Shown in pieces: positions 60,907 to 64,000 of a stretch of 64,000 nt of DNA. Positions within the stretch are counted from its first letter, which is position 1, and the number at the start of each line of letters is the position of its first letter. The stretch covers positions 248,001-312,000 of the forward strand of contig CAXYDD010000001.1 of the NCBI GenBank assembly GCA_964276025.1, read 5' to 3'. The stretch is from Porticoccus sp964276025. GTDB taxonomy: Bacteria; Pseudomonadota; Gammaproteobacteria; Pseudomonadales; Porticoccaceae. The notes below the pieces were generated by a model. The model had not been told where the DNA came from. It worked only from the letters and a program-made list of their open reading frames with translations, and searched no databases. Made by a program: the position numbers and the translations under genes.

Positions 60907-62328
60907 TCAATGGAAGATAGGTGATGCCAGAAGAACTGTCGACTGGTTATTATTAATATTTTTTATATCTATATCTTTTTGGCCTGCAGGTACTAATAAA
61001 CCACACTCTTTGTGGGCTACAGTACCATTACAACTGATGTTTCCCTCGATTACTAATAACAATTTATAATTTTTATTCACTGATAATCTACAAGAAGATT
61101 TAGCCGTCAAGATAAGCCTTAAAACTTTAAACTCTTCGAAAACTGCAACCTCCTCAATAATATAACCTGTATCCTCTTTAATGACCTTAAGCTGCGGAAA
61201 TGGTTTAACCAACTCAGTCATAATACTAAGAGCTTTCTCAGTATCCCAATGATCTTGAGTCAAGGTTTTTTGATTAAAAGAAAGTATTAGGCGCTCGTAA
61301 ACTGGGTTTTGAAATTCAACAACTCTGACGCCATGAAGTAACCCATGGGGCGTTAGAAGAGGTATTTTTATAACGTCTCCAACCTTAACAGGTAAAATGG
61401 ATGTAAAGGAATTCATCTGAGCGCGCAACTCTTCCTCCTGTGACAACCAATCGCCAGGGATTAAGGTCATCCATTTAGAAATGATACTTGATGGAAGTGC
61501 TTCATTTAATGTAAATCCCTCCTGTATACGGTAATTATCAAGCTGGTCATCAATAGCTCGTCTAATCTGCCGGTATTTCTCAACTGCTTTTTTATATGCA
61601 TCATAAAAATTTATTTTTGATGAGAAAGTATTCTTAGTTACATCATCAAATCCATATCGAACTCCCCCAAATTCTTGAGGCCAAGAGTTTTTATCTATAT
61701 CAACCACAACATAGACTTCTTGTTTTTTCTCATGTAGCTCAAAATATAAATCTCCAAATGCAGGATCAGGTAATGGATCTAATATTTTAAGTAAATTAAT
61801 TTGTTTTTCCTTACCTGCAGCTAAACGGTTGGGAGCTACAGATAAGATCCAAGGAAGCGGTGCATCATTTATTCCATCAGTAACAGAAGAAAGCCCTCTT
61901 TCCTCAATTCCAGTATACCAAATCTCTTTTCCCCAAGGTTTTTCTATATCAATTGTTTTGAGAACGAGAGGAGCATCTATCTTGAGAATAGGAAGCTTAT
62001 TCGTGTGTAAAAAATTTTCTATTGAATTTAATTTGGGTGACAAAATAGAAAATTTATTGCACAAGGTCTGACTAGAGGCCGCGACTGTGAAATATATATG
62101 ATTATCGCGTCGAAAATAAATAGCCAAAAGCTTAATTATTGGCTGATCAGCCTCATAATATTGAACATAGTTATACTCAACGGCTAAATAAGGGGTTTTC
62201 TTGAAAGAATCTAGATCGTCAGAAAAAAGAATATCCCCGCTACACTCTGATTTAAAGGTAACCATATTTTCTTTTTCCCATAAACTAAGTAGCTTTTCAG
62301 GGTTATCAAAATCTTGTATGACCAGCAA
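60907..62328 (-). CDS. Putative mannose-6-phosphate-isomerase-like cupin protein
   Basis: I do not recognise a characterised homologue for the whole 473-residue protein. Parts resemble the ManA/type I phosphomannose isomerase fold: EKPWG (129-133), FGDLYFELHEKKQEVYVV (191-208), where the ManA zinc ligands Gln-x-His and Glu would lie, VGDVIKIP (316-323) and PHGLLHGVRVVEF (327-339), a third metal-ligand region. The N-terminal 120 residues are unassigned. No other sugar-nucleotide gene is near. It may act on a sugar phosphate, or be a sensor derived from such an enzyme. It is the only gene between fadB and tRNA-Leu. Confidence 0.5.
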   Translation of the reverse strand: MLVIQDFDNPEKLLSLWEKENMVTFKSECSGDILFSDDLDSFKKTPYLAVEYNYVQYYEADQPIIKLLAIYFRRDNHIYFTVAASSQTLCNKFSILSPKLNSIENFLHTNKLPILKIDAPLVLKTIDIEKPWGKEIWYTGIEERGLSSVTDGINDAPLPWILSVAPNRLAAGKEKQINLLKILDPLPDPAFGDLYFELHEKKQEVYVVVDIDKNSWPQEFGGVRYGFDDVTKNTFSSKINFYDAYKKAVEKYRQIRRAIDDQLDNYRIQEGFTLNEALPSSIISKWMTLIPGDWLSQEEELRAQMNSFTSILPVKVGDVIKIPLLTPHGLLHGVRVVEFQNPVYERLILSFNQKTLTQDHWDTEKALSIMTELVKPFPQLKVIKEDTGYIIEEVAVFEEFKVLRLILTAKSSCRLSVNKNYKLLLVIEGNISCNGTVAHKECGLLVPAGQKDIDIKNINNNQSTVLLASPIFH

Positions 62329-62539
62329 AAAAACCTCCTGAGCTAATAAAATATTATTTTAAAAGAGACGTGATTCAATTTTAAAATTGCAGAACGTTAA
62401 ACCTACTCATAAGAAATATTAAAAAAAATTTATATTATGCATACCTCTAATGGACGAAGGTTAATGACAGAATTTCTCTATATTTTATCACCTCTATCTT
62501 AATAGACTATTTAAAATATTATTTCCGTAACCTAAAAAA

Positions 62540-64000
62540 TCAAAAACTATAATATTTTATATTTTCCTTAGCCATTTTTCGCATTTTTGAGGTGGGTTTA
62601 TATAAGCTTCCTAAATGAGCAAATTGATCAGCTAGTTTACAGAACTTATTAAGGCCTATTTCGTCCATCCATCTTAATAAACCGCCACGAAAAATTGGGA
62701 AACCTAAGCCATAAATAATTGACATATCAACTTCTGATGGAGAATCTACGATACCTTCCTCTAAACAAAGAGCAGCTTCAATGCACATTGGAATCATAAA
62801 TCTATGAAGGATTTCGACATCATTAAATTTAGGGTTATTTGAGTGACTTTCTTTGGTGTGTGCTTTTAATATCTGAATGACCTTTTCATCGAAATATTTT
62901 TTTGGTTTTCCTTTATCATCATCTTGATACCTATAAAAACCTTTTTGATTTTTCTGACCAAATCTTTTTTTCTCGCATAAAATTCGAGTTGGTGAGACAT
63001 CACACATATCCTGCATTCTATCTGGGTAGCCTGAAATAATTGTTTCAAAACAACTTATAGCTGTATCAAGTCCAATAACATCAATAAGATAAGCTGGGCC
63101 CATCGGCCACCCCCAATCCTCTATAGCTCTGTCAATTTGTTGAAAATCAGCCCCATCAATTACCATCATATCGAAAGCGAAAATAGCTGGAAAAAGAATT
63201 CTGTTCACTAAAAAACCAGGGCAATCATTAACAATGATTGGTTTCTTTCCCAACTTAATAGCATGAGAGACGGCTAACTCAAGGGTTTCCTCAGAAGTTT
63301 TTTTACCTCGTACAACTTCTACTAATGGCATCGCATGAACTGGATTAAAAAAGTGCATTCCACAGAATCTATCAGGATGATTTAAATTGCTTGCGAGAAA
63401 ATCGATTGAAATAGTTGAGGTATTTGAGCTTAATATTGCATCAGCAGGTAGATTTTTTTCAATTTCAGCTAAAACCTCAGATTTTATTGTTTTATTTTCA
63501 ACAATAGCCTCAATAGCAACAGTTGTTTTTTCGGTACCCTCATAACTCAAAGAGGGCTTTATTCTAGACAGTATATTTTTAGCATCTGAATTTGATATTT
63601 TCCCTCTGCTAATGCTATTGGAAAGTAACTTATTCGCCTCATTTATACCCATTAGCAATGAATTATCATCTATATCTTTCATTAAGACAGAAAAGCCCTT
63701 TGATGCGTTCTGGTATGCTATCCCGCCCCCCATAATGCCAGCCCCTAGAACTGTCACATGGCTAACTATTTTCGAGCAATTTCTGGATATCCTTTTAGCT
63801 TTGGAGCTGACATACTGATCATTTATAAAAAGACCCATTAAGGATCTGCACTCCGGTGTTTTAGAGAGCTCCTGAAAAGCCTCATATTCGATAGTTTGAG
63901 CCTCGTCTTGCGATACACTAATAGCTCTGGGGACCATCTCTAGTACTACTAGGGGTGCCGGATAGGAAATACCAATTTTTGAAGAAATATACTTACTAAA
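62540..64000 (-). CDS. fadB: Fatty acid oxidation complex alpha subunit (FadB), 5' part beyond window
   Basis: The minus-strand frame stays open to the window edge, so this is the C-terminal 486 residues of a FadB expected to have about 715. The Rossmann motif VTVLGAGIMGGGIAYQ starts the 3-hydroxyacyl-CoA dehydrogenase domain; SSNTSTI, CGMHFFNPVHAMPLVEVV, NDCPGFLVNRILFP, GWPMGPAYLIDVIG and YGLGFPIFRGGLLRWMDE follow. The preceding YPAPLVVLEM linker matches FadB. The hydratase/isomerase half lies outside. The thiolase gene fadA, usually directly downstream, is not there; 211 gene-free bases and a ManA-like gene follow. Confidence 0.93.
   Translation of the reverse strand, partial: FSKYISSKIGISYPAPLVVLEMVPRAISVSQDEAQTIEYEAFQELSKTPECRSLMGLFINDQYVSSKAKRISRNCSKIVSHVTVLGAGIMGGGIAYQNASKGFSVLMKDIDDNSLLMGINEANKLLSNSISRGKISNSDAKNILSRIKPSLSYEGTEKTTVAIEAIVENKTIKSEVLAEIEKNLPADAILSSNTSTISIDFLASNLNHPDRFCGMHFFNPVHAMPLVEVVRGKKTSEETLELAVSHAIKLGKKPIIVNDCPGFLVNRILFPAIFAFDMMVIDGADFQQIDRAIEDWGWPMGPAYLIDVIGLDTAISCFETIISGYPDRMQDMCDVSPTRILCEKKRFGQKNQKGFYRYQDDDKGKPKKYFDEKVIQILKAHTKESHSNNPKFNDVEILHRFMIPMCIEAALCLEEGIVDSPSEVDMSIIYGLGFPIFRGGLLRWMDEIGLNKFCKLADQFAHLGSLYKPTSKMRKMAKENIKYYSF

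Noticed and set aside
62540..63937. A short free-standing 3-hydroxyacyl-CoA dehydrogenase starting at ATG 63937
   Set aside because: The frame stays open to the window edge and the residues before this ATG (YPAPLVVLE) match the FadB linker, so this is the 3' part of fadB.
1..64000. CRISPR arrays, insertion sequences, prophage or toxin-antitoxin loci
   Set aside because: No spaced direct repeats, transposase, integrase or paired small toxin/antitoxin frames were seen; the window is almost fully covered by conserved core genes.

Overview
This 64 kb window is a compact, AT-rich stretch (about one third to two fifths G+C by eye) of the chromosome of a gammaproteobacterium. ZipA, LolCDE, the PheST-IhfA block, the fused TyrA-AroA, MupP and the tig-clpP-clpX-lon-hupB-ppiD order all point to that class. 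The gene order is closest to what is known for Pseudomonas-like and marine oligotrophic lineages. Intergenic gaps are short: none exceeds about 250 bases, and many neighbouring genes overlap by 1-11 bases. This suggests a streamlined genome, perhaps a marine one. The exact lineage cannot be fixed from this sequence alone. I see no insertion sequence, prophage, integron, CRISPR array or toxin-antitoxin locus.

Layout. 1-4 kb: a rhomboid protease cut by the window edge, NAD kinase, tRNA-Val/tRNA-Asp, queD, a YfcH-type epimerase, tRNA-Pro and a MerR-like regulator. 4-11 kb (minus strand): the translation block thrS-infC-rpmI-rplT-pheS-pheT-ihfA. infC starts with AUU, and the thrS leader carries a hairpin resembling a tRNA-Thr anticodon arm. 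11-14.7 kb: tRNA-Val, uvrB, tRNA-Asn, pyrF, lapA. 14.7-24.7 kb (minus strand): the supraoperon gyrA-pheA-hisC-tyrA/aroA-cmk-rpsA-ihfB-lapA-pyrF, without the serC expected between gyrA and pheA. 24.8-27 kb (plus strand): ubiG-mupP-yciK. 27-30 kb (minus strand): yciO-scpA-scpB-rluB. 30.3-33.9 kb (plus strand): a membrane protein, yciI, a YgiM-like protein without an SH3 domain, a periplasmic cyclophilin, an atypical pdxJ and rlmB. 33.9-48.2 kb (minus strand): ccmA-B-C-D-E-F-G, a carboxymuconolactone-decarboxylase-like gene, ccmH-ccmI, then smc-zipA-ligA. 48.4-52.2 kb: a DUF2062 membrane protein facing lolC-lolD-lolE. 52.3-60.7 kb (minus strand): tig-clpP-clpX-lon-hupB-ppiD. 60.7-64 kb: tRNA-Leu, a mannose-6-phosphate-isomerase-like cupin protein, and the 3' two thirds of fadB cut by the window edge.

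How the genes work together. The window covers translation and its control (two tRNA synthetases, IF3, L35, L20, S1, six tRNAs, RluB, RlmB), and aromatic amino-acid synthesis from 5-enolpyruvylshikimate-3-phosphate formation to Phe and Tyr. It also covers chromosome handling (GyrA, SMC-ScpAB, IHF-alpha, IHF-beta, HU-beta, LigA, UvrB) and cell division (ZipA). The envelope and respiration are served by LolCDE, LapA, PpiD and the System I cytochrome c maturation set, and protein quality control by trigger factor, ClpXP and Lon.

I found no convincing new multi-gene system. The best leads are local. They are the thrS anticodon-arm mimic, the AUU start of infC, the Bacteroidetes-type PdxJ in an unusual place, the decarboxylase-like gene inside the ccm operon, the orphan ManA-like cupin next to a fadB that lacks an adjacent fadA, and the SH3-less YgiM-like protein.
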